From positions 1 to 64,000 of the forward strand of contig JAKISG010000009.1 in the NCBI GenBank assembly GCA_021648755.1: a stretch of DNA of 64,000 bases, given 5' to 3'. Position 1 is the first letter of the stretch. The number at the start of each line of letters is the position of its first letter. Both the position numbers and the translations under genes were made by a program. The notes under the pieces are model-generated. The model was not told the origin of the DNA. It made no database searches and saw only the letters and a list, made by a program, of their open reading frames with translations. Positions 25,721-33,476 of this stretch are shown here, one piece after another. The DNA comes from Flavobacteriaceae bacterium (lineage in GTDB: Bacteria > Bacteroidota > Bacteroidia > Flavobacteriales > Flavobacteriaceae).

Positions 25721-27112
25721 TTGAAAAGACAAGTCAACAATAATACCATTATAGCATTAGCAACTTCTTCTGGAGTTGGCGCAATTGCTATAATACGAAT
25801 CTCTGGAGAAAATGCAATTACTATTGTAAATCAGTATTTTAAATCTAAATTTGGAAATAAAAATTTAACAAAAGTAAAATCACACACCATACATTTAGGT
25901 AATATTATTGATGGCAAAAAAATTATTGATCAAGTTTTAGTTTCTATTTTTAAAGCACCTCACTCCTACACTAGCGAAAATGTAGTCGAAATAAATTGCC
26001 ATGGCTCTGTATATATTCAACAAGAAATTATACAACTATTTCTAAAAAACGGTGTAAGAAATGCAAATGCAGGAGAATTTACTTTACGTGCTTTTTTAAA
26101 CGGAAAAATGGACTTAAGCCAGGCAGAAGCTGTAACTGACTTAATTGCAAGTAATAGCAAAGCATCCCACCAAATTGCATTACAACAAATGCGTGGTGGT
26201 TTTGCAAATGAAATTCAATTACTAAGACAAGAACTCTTAAATTTTGCGAGTTTAATAGAATTAGAATTAGATTTTGCAGAAGAAGATGTAGCCTTTGCAG
26301 ATCAAACTCAATTTATTACTCTAGTTATCAAAATTACAGCGGTTTTAAAACAATTAATTGATAGTTTTGCTATTGGTAATGTGCTAAAGAACGGAATTTC
26401 AATAGTAATAGTTGGAGAGCCAAATGTTGGTAAATCTACATTGTTAAATGCTTTATTAAATGAAGAAAAAGCAATTGTTAGTGACATTGCTGGTACGACC
26501 AGAGATGCAATTGAAGATGTCTTAAATATTAACGGTATCACTTTTAGATTTATAGACACCGCAGGAATAAGAAGCACTAAAGATGTTATTGAAAATATTG
26601 GTATTCAAAAAACATATGAAAACATTACAAAAGCACAGTTGGTTTTGTTACTTATTGATGCTGTAAAAATAAAAAACAACGCTACAACTACTAGAGAAAA
26701 ATTACAAAAAAAATATCCTAATAAAAAAATTATAACTATTATTAATAAAATTGATTTGTTAACAGCTATAGAAATTCAAAAATTAAAATTAAATATCCAA
26801 AACCCTATTTTAATTTCCTCCAAAGAAAAAATAGGTATCCATCAACTAAAAGAAGAGTTAACTAAACTAGCAAATATTGGCTCTCTAAGCAATAACCAAA
26901 CTATCGTTAGTAATTCACGCCACTTTGAGGCCTTAAGCAATGCCCTAACTTCTATTAAAGAAGTACAAAAAGGAATTAATAACAATATATCATCCGATCT
27001 TTTTACAACTGATATTCGTAATGCATTACATCATCTTGGTCTTATCTCTGGTGAAGTTACAACCGAAGATTTATTAGGTAATATTTTTGCTAATTTCTGT
27101 ATCGGAAAGTAA
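25721..27112 (+). CDS. mnmE: tRNA uridine-5-carboxymethylaminomethyl modification GTPase MnmE
   Basis: MnmE with MnmG installs the cmnm5 group on wobble uridine of certain tRNAs. The 463-residue protein has the folate-binding N-terminal domain (IIALATSSGVGAIAIIRISG), a helical domain, and an inserted G domain with GEPNVGKST (about 230-238), TTRDAI, DTAG and NKID. It ends in the catalytic FCIGK motif. The start is a TTG at 25721, which places the N-terminus where homologues begin. The last six codons and the stop also form the left attachment-like repeat of the island that follows. Confidence 0.96.
   Translation: MKRQVNNNTIIALATSSGVGAIAIIRISGENAITIVNQYFKSKFGNKNLTKVKSHTIHLGNIIDGKKIIDQVLVSIFKAPHSYTSENVVEINCHGSVYIQQEIIQLFLKNGVRNANAGEFTLRAFLNGKMDLSQAEAVTDLIASNSKASHQIALQQMRGGFANEIQLLRQELLNFASLIELELDFAEEDVAFADQTQFITLVIKITAVLKQLIDSFAIGNVLKNGISIVIVGEPNVGKSTLLNALLNEEKAIVSDIAGTTRDAIEDVLNINGITFRFIDTAGIRSTKDVIENIGIQKTYENITKAQLVLLLIDAVKIKNNATTTREKLQKKYPNKKIITIINKIDLLTAIEIQKLKLNIQNPILISSKEKIGIHQLKEELTKLANIGSLSNNQTIVSNSRHFEALSNALTSIKEVQKGINNNISSDLFTTDIRNALHHLGLISGEVTTEDLLGNIFANFCIGK
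27095..27112 (+). repeat. Left direct repeat (attL-like), 3' end of mnmE
   Basis: TTCTGTATCGGAAAGTAA encodes FCIGK-stop. It recurs at 36495-36512 as TTATGTATCGAAAAGTAA (16 of 18 identical), and the match extends over the next bases (CCAA). The 3' end of mnmE (trmE/thdF) is the known attachment site of SGI1-type islands, whose 18-bp core covers the same codons. Confidence 0.75.
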
Positions 27113-27143
27113 CCAACACAAACAAAATAAATAAAAAACGACT

Positions 27144-27187
27144 AAAAACCCTACTGAAACACTTGTTTTAGTAGAGTTTTTCTTTTT
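27144..27187 (+). terminator. Rho-independent terminator after mnmE
   Basis: The arms CTACTGAAAC (27151-27160) and GTTTTAGTAG (27165-27174) form ten pairs, one of them G-U in plus-strand RNA, around the loop ACTT. A-rich bases precede and a T-rich run follows. It lies just inside the island, so it arrived with the island or marks the original mnmE terminator. Confidence 0.6.
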
Positions 27188-27249
27188 CTGGAATGTCTTA
27201 CCTTTGATGTGACGATTTTTTATAGCACATAAATTTATATATTTGAATT

Positions 27250-27488
27250 ATGGCAAAAAAGAAGTATGACAATGAATTTAAGGTTATGATAGTAGAGTTA
27301 TTACAATCAGGCATTAAGACACAACAAGTAAGTGATGAATAGATAGAAAGGTTGTAGGTTGGACGTTAAGTGAAGATATGACTACTGAAAATACTATTTT
27401 AAAAACTTGGATAAATGCTTCTAAAAACAGAAATATTGCTACTAGTTTTATTTTTCATTCAGGTATAAAAAAAAAGAACTACCTTTGA
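27250..27488 (+). mobile_element. Internally deleted relic of an IS3-family element
   Basis: An ATG at 27250 opens MAKKKYDNEFKVMIVELLQS and stops at 27342, matching the start of IS3-type OrfA. Immediately after, in another frame, 27339-27488 reads DRKVVGWTLSEDMTTENTIL and KNRNIATSFIFHS, matching the rve integrase region of OrfB (SRKVVGW.LS.....T......A...R......FHSD). Everything between and after is gone, so it is inactive. No inverted repeats could be matched. Confidence 0.65.
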
Positions 27489-27513
27489 TGCTATCAAATG
27501 ATACTATCATAAA

Positions 27514-28473
27514 ATGAAACCACCGTATAAAATAACTGATACAATACTACAATTAGTTGTAGATATATCCGAGAAATTAGGAGAAGTAAAGGCTACACAC
27601 TTATACAAACCACCTACTGAATTACGAAAAAAGAACCGTATTAAAACAATACAATCTTCGTTAGAGATAGAAGGAAATACACTTACCGAAGAACAGATTA
27701 CTGCTTTACTTGATAATAAACGAGTGTTAGCCCCTCAAAAAGATATAGTTGAGGTTCAAAATGCTATAAAAGTATATGAGCAATTAAACGCCTTTAATCC
27801 TAATAAATTAAAAGACTTAGAAAAAGCACACGGTTTGTTAATGCAGGGATTAATAGCAGAAGCAGGCAAATTACGATTAAAAAATGTAGGTATTGTAAAA
27901 GGGGCAAAAATTGAGCATATTGCACCAAACGGAAGTATGGTAAAAGGTTTAATGAATGATTTATTTAACTATTTAAAAACAGATAAAGATATACTACTTA
28001 TAAAAAGCTGTGTGTTTCATTATGAATTAGAGTTTATACACCCTTTTATAGACGGAAACGGCAGAATGGGGAGATTATGGCAAACACTTATTTTAATGCA
28101 ACAATACCCAGTATTTGAGTATTTACCAGTAGAATTATTAATAAAAGAAAATCAAGTAGCTTATTACAATGCATTGAGCAAATCCGATAAAACGGGTAAT
28201 TCTACCCCTTTTATTACTTTTATGCTAAATATTATTTTACAAGCATTAAACAACCTATTGCAAACACAAAACCGAACACTAAAAGTACAGGATAGAGTAG
28301 CATTGTATAAAGATGTAGCACAACAAAAACATTTTACCCGTAAAGATTATTTAAACCATTTTAAGAAAATTGCTCAAGCAACAGCAAGTAGAGACCTTAA
28401 ATGGGCGGTAGAACAAGATATTTTAGTTAAATTTGGCGAAAACAGATTAACAAAATACAAGTATAAAATGTAA
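27514..28473 (+). CDS. Fic-family protein with N-terminal inhibitory motif
   Basis: Fic proteins transfer AMP or other nucleotidyl groups to target proteins. The 319-residue protein has the full active-site loop HPFIDGNGRMGR (about 175-186) and an N-terminal inhibitory helix in SSLEIEGNT (pattern S/T-xxx-E-G/N), which makes it a class II, self-inhibited Fic. A C-terminal winged-helix-like segment (FTRKDYLNHFKKIAQATASRDL) is typical of the Bacteroidetes Fic/DUF4172-like group. All catalytic residues appear intact. It stands alone, between the IS3 relic and the 38-base repeat. Confidence 0.9.
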   Translation: MKPPYKITDTILQLVVDISEKLGEVKATHLYKPPTELRKKNRIKTIQSSLEIEGNTLTEEQITALLDNKRVLAPQKDIVEVQNAIKVYEQLNAFNPNKLKDLEKAHGLLMQGLIAEAGKLRLKNVGIVKGAKIEHIAPNGSMVKGLMNDLFNYLKTDKDILLIKSCVFHYELEFIHPFIDGNGRMGRLWQTLILMQQYPVFEYLPVELLIKENQVAYYNALSKSDKTGNSTPFITFMLNIILQALNNLLQTQNRTLKVQDRVALYKDVAQQKHFTRKDYLNHFKKIAQATASRDLKWAVEQDILVKFGENRLTKYKYKM

Positions 28474-28530
28474 TTTATTTAGTAGTTCTGTTTGGAGATA
28501 TTAGTAGTATAATTTGCTGTGTTTTACAAG

Positions 28531-28568
28531 TATATCTGTACCTTATTTGTACCTTTACACTATAACTA
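28531..28568 (+). repeat. 38-base island repeat, copy A (double TGTACC motif)
   Basis: This contains TCTGTACC and TTTGTACC spaced eleven bases apart, followed by TTTACACTATAACTA. It matches 36434-36471 at 33 of 38 positions. Paired motifs one helical turn apart suggest a protein-binding site, such as an integrase arm site. Confidence 0.55.
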
Positions 28569-28915
28569 CTAAATGACCATTTCAAAGAATTATCTAATAT
28601 TGTATTACAATTAATTGACTTTCTACAATCTCAAAAAACGATTGTTCATCTAAGCAGAGAACAATGGATACCATTAATTATACAGGACAGCAATGGTTAA
28701 ATGAAGTTACTATTTTTACAGGAGAAGAAGCCAGTAGCGTAGTAAAAAGGTTAGTGCTTATTCTGTATCGTATCACTATGATATTTACAGCACTTCGCAA
28801 ATTTGAAAACGGAGATATGTCAGAAGAGGTAATCTTAGATGAATTACTTAAAAACCTACTGAATACCTTGCTTACACAACCAAGTTTTGGACATTATGAA
28901 AAAGTAAGCCAATAG
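28566..28915 (+). pseudogene. C-terminal relic of a DUF3987 (mobile-element primase/helicase-like) gene
   Basis: One frame reads HFKELSNIVLQLIDFLQSQK and IVHLSREQW. After a frameshift at EQW, the next frame continues DTINYTGQQWLNEV, then SSVVKRLVLILYRITMIFTA and LRKFENGD, which resembles the C-terminal part of Bacteroidetes DUF3987 proteins (VKRL.LILYRI.MI.TALRKFE.G). Later residues no longer resemble the family. The front of the gene is missing. This family is carried by integrated elements, supporting mobile ancestry. Confidence 0.55.
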
Positions 28916-28926
28916 TCTCAAAGTTT

Positions 28927-28941
28927 AAGTTTTGCAAACTT
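28927..28941. promoter_or_regulatory. Inverted repeat upstream of the XRE gene, possible operator
   Basis: AAGTTTTGCAAACTT is a perfect six-base inverted repeat around TGC. It lies about 20 bases upstream of the -33 element of the XRE promoter, a plausible place for a repressor or control protein to bind. There is no direct proof. Confidence 0.3.
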
Positions 28942-28961
28942 TGCACTTTTCACATTTAAAC

Positions 28962-28994
28962 TTGTTCTTTTTTCTTTTGTTTTCATTACATTTG
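28962..28994 (+). promoter_or_regulatory. Bacteroidetes-type promoter of the XRE-hsdM locus
   Basis: TTG at 28962-28964 and TACATTTG at 28987-28994 are separated by 22 bases, within the 17-23 spacing of the TTG / TAnnTTTG consensus. This is the best-formed promoter seen in the window. It lies 40 bases before the XRE start. Confidence 0.6.
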
Positions 28995-29034
28995 TTCTTT
29001 ATTGACAAACCAATATAATATAAATACCTAAGTA

Positions 29035-29337
29035 ATGAACAAATTCGGATATTTAATTCGTACTAACAGAGAGAAAGGAGAAATGCTTTTAAGGCATCTT
29101 TCGGCTCAATTAGATATTGATACAGCAATGTTGAGTAAAATTGAAAGAGGAGAAAAAATTGCTAAGAAAGAACACGTAAAACAGTTAGCCAAAATTTTCA
29201 AATTAGATTATAAGGAACTTATAGCATTATGGTTGGCAGATAAAGTATTCTTGTTAGTAGAAAATGAAGAACAAGCAATACAAGCCCTTAATATTGCAGA
29301 AAAAGAGATTACAAATAGTATAAAAAAGACTAAATGA
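29035..29337 (+). CDS. XRE-family helix-turn-helix regulator of the type I restriction locus
   Basis: The 100-residue protein has an XRE HTH: FGYLIRTNREKGEMLLRHLS, DIDTAMLSKIERGEK and a following LAKIFKLDYKEL. Its stop overlaps the hsdM start by four bases (ATGA), so it is co-transcribed and coupled. In this position such proteins probably act as control factors for the restriction-modification genes. It remains intact although hsdM and hsdS are broken. Confidence 0.8.
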   Translation: MNKFGYLIRTNREKGEMLLRHLSAQLDIDTAMLSKIERGEKIAKKEHVKQLAKIFKLDYKELIALWLADKVFLLVENEEQAIQALNIAEKEITNSIKKTK

Positions 29338-30218
29338 ACCACACACAACATAAAGCCATTGTAAATTTTATTTGGAGCATTGCAGATGATGTTTTAAGAG
29401 ACGTTTACACAAGAGGTAAATACAGAGATATAATTCTACCTTTTACCGTATTAAGACGTTTAGATGCTATTTTAGAACCGAGCAAAGACAAGGTTTTAGA
29501 AATGCACCAAAAACTAAACGAAATGAAAATAGATAACCAAGCACCGCAATTAAGCAGAACAAGTGGTTATGTGTTTTATAACACGTCTAATTATACTTTT
29601 AAAAAATTACTAAACGAACCAAGTAATATCCGTCAGAATTTAGAAGTCTATTTAGATGGGTTTAGTATCAATGTACAAGATATTATCAGCAAGTTTAAAC
29701 TACGTAATCAATTAGAAACTTTAGAAGAAGGAGATATTACTTTTGCTTTAATAGAAAAATTTTGTTCAAGTGATATAAATGTAAGTCCAGAGCCTACAAC
29801 CGATAAAGACGGTAATACCGTTTTAGATGGACTATCTAATTTAGGAATGGGTTATGTGTTTGAAGAATTGATACGAAAGTTCAATGAAGAAAACAATGAA
29901 GAAGCAGGAGAACACTTTACACCAAGAGAGATAATACAATTAATGACCCATCTTATTTTTGAACCTGTAAAAGGGAAAATAAAAGACGGTACCTATTTAA
30001 TTTATGACCCTGCCTGCGGTAGTGGTGGTATGCTTACTGAAGCAGAACATTTTGCAAAGCAAATAAATCCTAAAGCAACTTTTCATTTATACGGTCAAGA
30101 AGTAAATCCCGAAACTTATGCTATCTGTAAAGCAGATATGCTAATAAAAGATGAAGACCCAGAGAAAATTGCATACGGTTCTACATTAAGTAAAGATGGT
30201 TTTTCAAACATACAATAA
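29334..30218 (+). pseudogene. hsdM: Truncated type I DNA methyltransferase subunit HsdM
   Basis: The 294 residues carry the HsdM N-terminal helical domain (WSIADDVLRDVYTRGKYRD, VLRRLDAIL) and the start of the N6-adenine methyltransferase domain, with motif I DPACGSGGML at about 225-234. The frame stops at KDGFSNIQ, about where homologues continue to the catalytic NPP(Y/F) motif. About 200 C-terminal residues are missing, so it cannot methylate. The next bases encode the tail of HsdS, so a single deletion fused the two genes. Confidence 0.85.
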
Positions 30219-30390
30219 TAATTATTATGTTGCTGTTCCACCAGAACAAGTACAAATATTAAAGAAAATCAAAACAGGAACCAATAAAATAGACCAAGCC
30301 ATAAGCAAACCCGAAAAAGAAATAGCGTTACTACAAGAATACCAAAAATCAATGATAGCAGAAGCGGTATTAGGTAAAGTAAGTATATAA
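30196..30390 (+). pseudogene. hsdS: C-terminal relic of specificity subunit HsdS
   Basis: From about 30220 the frame encodes VAVPPEQVQILKKIKTGTNK, then IDQAISKPEKEIALLQEY and AEAVLGKV, the second conserved coiled-coil region and tail of HsdS (PP..EQ..I......KID.AI...E..I..L.EY...LI.EAV.GK). The first part of the open frame is hsdM sequence read in another frame. Both target-recognition domains are lost. Confidence 0.75.
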
Positions 30391-30395
30391 AAAGC

Positions 30396-30420
30396 AACTG
30401 TTCGGAAATTCCGAACGGTT
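30396..30420. repeat. 25-base palindrome between hsdS relic and rhuM-like gene
   Basis: The arms GTTCGGAA (30399-30406) and TTCCGAAC (30408-30415) are perfectly complementary around one base, and the flanks AAC and GTT also pair. It begins five bases after the hsdS stop and ends 13 bases before the next ATG. There is no T run, so it is not a normal terminator. It may be an operator, an RNA-processing hairpin or an attenuator. Confidence 0.5.
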
Positions 30421-30433
30421 CAAAATTAAAAGA

Positions 30434-31468
30434 ATGTCAGAAGAAAAAAACATATTGCCAAGTGATGAACTATCAGATTTCATTTTATATACAGCACCAA
30501 GTGGTGATGTAAAAGTAGAAATCTATGTTCAAAACGAAACCGTTTGGCTTACGCAACAAAAAATAGCAGACCTTTTTAATGTAGATAGAACAGTTGTTAC
30601 CAAGCATCTTAAAAATATTTATACCGAAGGCGAATTAGAGAAAAACCCAACAAGTGCAAAATTTGCACAAGTTCAAAAAGAAGGAGAAAGAGACGTAAAA
30701 CGTAATATCGAATTTTACAATCTTGATGCTATCATATCCGTAGGCTATAGAGTAAGCAGTTCCAAAGCAACACAATTTCGTATTTGGGCAACAAAAACGT
30801 TAAAAGAGTACATTATAAAAGGTTTTGCTATAGATGATGAACGCCTAAAACAAGGCAAAACACTCTTTGGTAAAGACTATTTCAAAGAATTACTTGAAAG
30901 AGTTCGTTCCATACGCGCCAGTGAACGCAGAATTTACCAACAAATAACCGATATTTTTGCCGAATGTAGTATAGATTATGATAAAAATGCAGACATCACA
31001 AGAAATTTCTATGCATCCGTTCAAAACAAGTTTCACTTTGCTATAACAGGCAAAACAGCAGCAGAAATAATCTACCTAAAAGCAGATAGCACCAAAGAAC
31101 ATATGGGCTTAACCACTTTTAAAAATGCACCAGATGGCAGAGTAATAAAAACCGATACCACTATTGCAAAAAACTACCTGCAAGAAAAACAGATAAAGCA
31201 ATTAGAACGTACCGTAACAGGCTATTTTGATTATATAGAAGGCTTGATAGAAAGAGAAAACACCTTTACAATGCAAAGTCTTTCTCAAAGCGTAAACAAG
31301 TTTTTAGATTTTAACGAATACAAAATATTAGACGGCAAAGGTACTCGCTCACACAAACAAGCAGTAGCCAAAGCATCAAAAGAATACGACAAGTTCAATA
31401 GAACACAAAAAATAAACTCAGACTTTGATAAACATATTAAACAGTTGAGTAATAAAAATAAGAAATAA
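30434..31468 (+). CDS. RhuM-family (virulence RhuM-like) protein
   Basis: The 344-residue protein matches the RhuM family often carried inside type I restriction loci: an N-terminal module with YVQNETVWLTQQKIADLFNV (about 33-52, a DNA-binding-like motif), VYTEGEL-type NIYTEGELE, FYNLDAIISVGYRVSS, FRIWATKTLKEYIIKGFAID, and a helical C-terminal half with LDFNEYKIL. The cellular function is not established. It is intact and lies downstream of the broken hsd genes. Confidence 0.85.
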   Translation: MSEEKNILPSDELSDFILYTAPSGDVKVEIYVQNETVWLTQQKIADLFNVDRTVVTKHLKNIYTEGELEKNPTSAKFAQVQKEGERDVKRNIEFYNLDAIISVGYRVSSSKATQFRIWATKTLKEYIIKGFAIDDERLKQGKTLFGKDYFKELLERVRSIRASERRIYQQITDIFAECSIDYDKNADITRNFYASVQNKFHFAITGKTAAEIIYLKADSTKEHMGLTTFKNAPDGRVIKTDTTIAKNYLQEKQIKQLERTVTGYFDYIEGLIERENTFTMQSLSQSVNKFLDFNEYKILDGKGTRSHKQAVAKASKEYDKFNRTQKINSDFDKHIKQLSNKNKK

Positions 31469-31480
31469 AACCATATCAAA

Positions 31481-31630
31481 ATGGAAGATATTACAAATAA
31501 CAATACAGAAGAAGAAAACATCAATGACGGTTTTATAGACGCAGGTGAATATGGTTCAGTTTCACGCTCTTTTTTATTTAACACGTTTTATTCGGAACTG
31601 ATAAAGTATAAAAAAATCAAGTATGAATAA
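31481..31630 (+). CDS. Small 49-residue protein of unknown function
   Basis: An ATG at 31481, 12 bases after the rhuM-like stop, opens a 49-residue frame rich in Asn and Glu at the start (MEDITNNNTEEEN), followed by GFIDAGEYGSVSRSFLFNTF and ending IKYKKIKYE or similar. Its stop overlaps the start of the next gene by eight bases, the spacing of coupled genes. It could be the N-terminal remnant of a longer gene lost with the deletion, or a real small protein. I do not recognise it. Confidence 0.4.
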   Translation: MEDITNNNTEEENINDGFIDAGEYGSVSRSFLFNTFYSELIKYKKIKYE

Positions 31631-32615
31631 AATTATCAGTTTAGTGTTTCTTTTTAGTGTTTCCGTTTCATTTTCACAAATTAAAATCTGTCCTCCTTGC
31701 AATTTTAATGAAATAGATATAATAAAGAACAAAGAAAATTTATTAATGGCAGAAATAACAGAATATGAAACACAAGTTGGATTTGAAGACTTAGATAGTA
31801 TTAGTAAAAGAGAATTTGTTATACTTAAAATAAAAATGAAATTTAATAGTAATAAGTTAATTGAATATAAAAAATTTGAATACAGTAATGGAGAAAATGA
31901 TGATGAAATTCCTAAAACGCATACCCTTACTTATGAAAATAATCGAATTGCAAAAATAGAGTATGTTGCTTCTCCAGAATTTGCTTTTGAAAATAAAAGA
32001 CAAATTTTCAAGTATACAAGTAATAATATTAGTAGATTTTTTTATGGGTATAATGATGATATGAATTTTAAAACTCGCAAAAGAGAAATCAAGGTTAAAA
32101 CTAAATATGATGACCTAATTAGATATGAAATCCTAAATAATAGAATAGTTAAAGAGGTCACAAATTCAATTGGTATTAGTGGAATTATGAATGAAAAAAC
32201 TCTAAAATACAATTCAAAAGGAGATGTGATTTTTAGAACTCATGTGGGTGTTGAAACTAAAACAAAATATAATTATGACTTTAGAAGTAATGTAATACGA
32301 AAACTTATAACAAATAATTACAATAAAGGAGGTGTGATTAAGTATCAATATGACATAAGTAATAATTTAATTGAAGAAAAATTTTATACTTTGAGGAATG
32401 TATTAACTGGAAAAAGGAATTATAAGTATGATAATACAGGATTAATTGAAGTTAAAAATTCGGGTAATGGTTTTGGTTTTGGTATGTTATATTTTGGTAA
32501 TTCAATAACAAAATATAAAAATGACAAATTTGGAAATTGGATTAAAAAAATCACAATTGTTGATGATTTCCCAACAGATATGGTCATTCGACACTTTACC
32601 TATAGTCAAAGATAG
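31623..32615 (+). CDS. Secreted protein with YD-repeat-like strands, unknown function
   Basis: The 330-residue protein has a signal peptide (MNKIISLVFLFSVSVSFSQ) followed by a mature part with recurring YD-like strands such as YNYDFRSNVIRKL, YQYDISNNLIEEK, YKYDNTGLIEV and YKNDKFGNWIKKI. These resemble the Rhs/YD beta repeats found in Bacteroidetes secreted proteins. A CPPC motif sits just after the signal. No enzymatic motif is seen. Its location behind a RhuM-like gene in a restriction locus is unusual for an exported protein. Confidence 0.6.
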   Translation: MNKIISLVFLFSVSVSFSQIKICPPCNFNEIDIIKNKENLLMAEITEYETQVGFEDLDSISKREFVILKIKMKFNSNKLIEYKKFEYSNGENDDEIPKTHTLTYENNRIAKIEYVASPEFAFENKRQIFKYTSNNISRFFYGYNDDMNFKTRKREIKVKTKYDDLIRYEILNNRIVKEVTNSIGISGIMNEKTLKYNSKGDVIFRTHVGVETKTKYNYDFRSNVIRKLITNNYNKGGVIKYQYDISNNLIEEKFYTLRNVLTGKRNYKYDNTGLIEVKNSGNGFGFGMLYFGNSITKYKNDKFGNWIKKITIVDDFPTDMVIRHFTYSQR

Positions 32616-32642
32616 CACTTATTTAGTGTTAATCAAAAAGGT

Positions 32643-32650
32643 TATCTTTG
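32643..32650 (+). promoter_or_regulatory. -7 promoter box (TATCTTTG) for the Cys/His protein
   Basis: TATCTTTG fits TAnnTTTG and lies 20 bases before the ATG at 32671, giving this gene its own promoter rather than read-through from the restriction locus. Confidence 0.45.
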
Positions 32651-32670
32651 TATAAATAAAAAAGTTCTCA

Positions 32671-33357
32671 ATGTTTTCGGCATATATCAATAAAGAAGGA
32701 AGGAAATTGAAAGTTGATATAAATAAATTTATCAATAATTATAAGCGAGATGGCTATGTAGCCTATTGTAATGTTTGTAATAATATTTTGAATGATAGAG
32801 CTGGTTCAAGCCTAACAACTAAGACTCATTTTTGGCACAATAATAATCCACATTGCCCAACAGTTAAAAATTTTAAATCAAGATACCAAAATCTAAAATT
32901 TAGATATTATCGCCTTGAGCAAAAGCAAAAAATTGTCAATTCCGTAAAAGAAAATTTATCAAATATTTATTTAGAATGCAAACATTTATGTAATAACTCA
33001 CTTTATTATAACGAATTTCAAAACCTCCTTAAAATGGCAAGTGATAAAAGAGTCTGGGAATATGCCCATCTTGACTTAAAACATGTTCCTTATTGTTTAC
33101 TTACTCTTAAATTAAAGTTTACTAATAAAGAAAATAAAGGTAGGTCACTCAATATGTTTTTTAGTTTTACCAATCAATATATTAGCGATACATTATGGAT
33201 TGACTTTACTGCTCCTGTTGAATTAATTAAGTTTGAAGCAAATACTAAAGAGCTACTTCAAATTATAGAAATAAATGATAATTTCTTGAAATCTGATTTA
33301 AAGAATAAAGATAATTATTTAAAAAAATTATCTTTTTTATTAAAAGTAATTTATTAA
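32671..33357 (+). CDS. Protein of unknown function with a Cys/His cluster (possible zinc site)
   Basis: I do not recognise this 228-residue protein by name. Near the N-terminus it has YCNVCN (C35 and C38, approximately), followed about 22 residues later by HFWHNNNPHC, giving a CxxC...HxxH...HC arrangement that could bind zinc. The layout loosely recalls competence-protein-CoiA-like N-termini. The middle is helical and lysine-rich with more cysteines and histidines (LECKHLCNN). It has no signal peptide. It lies between the hsd/RhuM genes and the ABC-3C module, 119 bases before the latter. Confidence 0.55.
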   Translation: MFSAYINKEGRKLKVDINKFINNYKRDGYVAYCNVCNNILNDRAGSSLTTKTHFWHNNNPHCPTVKNFKSRYQNLKFRYYRLEQKQKIVNSVKENLSNIYLECKHLCNNSLYYNEFQNLLKMASDKRVWEYAHLDLKHVPYCLLTLKLKFTNKENKGRSLNMFFSFTNQYISDTLWIDFTAPVELIKFEANTKELLQIIEINDNFLKSDLKNKDNYLKKLSFLLKVIY

Positions 33358-33413
33358 ATTTTAATTGATAAATAATTTTTATTCCGTTCACAGTAAAATG
33401 ATGTAGATTTATC

Positions 33414-33421
33414 TATCTTTG
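33414..33421 (+). promoter_or_regulatory. -7 promoter box (TATCTTTG) for the ABC-3C module
   Basis: TATCTTTG fits TAnnTTTG, 55 bases upstream of the SMEK-domain gene. It is the only box of this kind in the 119-base gap. The -33 TTG is not clear. Confidence 0.4.
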
Positions 33422-33476
33422 ACCGAGTGAATTTTAGTTTTTTTTACAATTAAAAGCAAGTAACAATCTACTTAAT

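Noticed and set aside
27484..27508. Repeated ACCTTTGATG flanking the IS3 relic as a target-site duplication
   Set aside because: Ten shared bases are more than IS3 elements normally duplicate (3-4), and the copies are not at recognisable IS ends.
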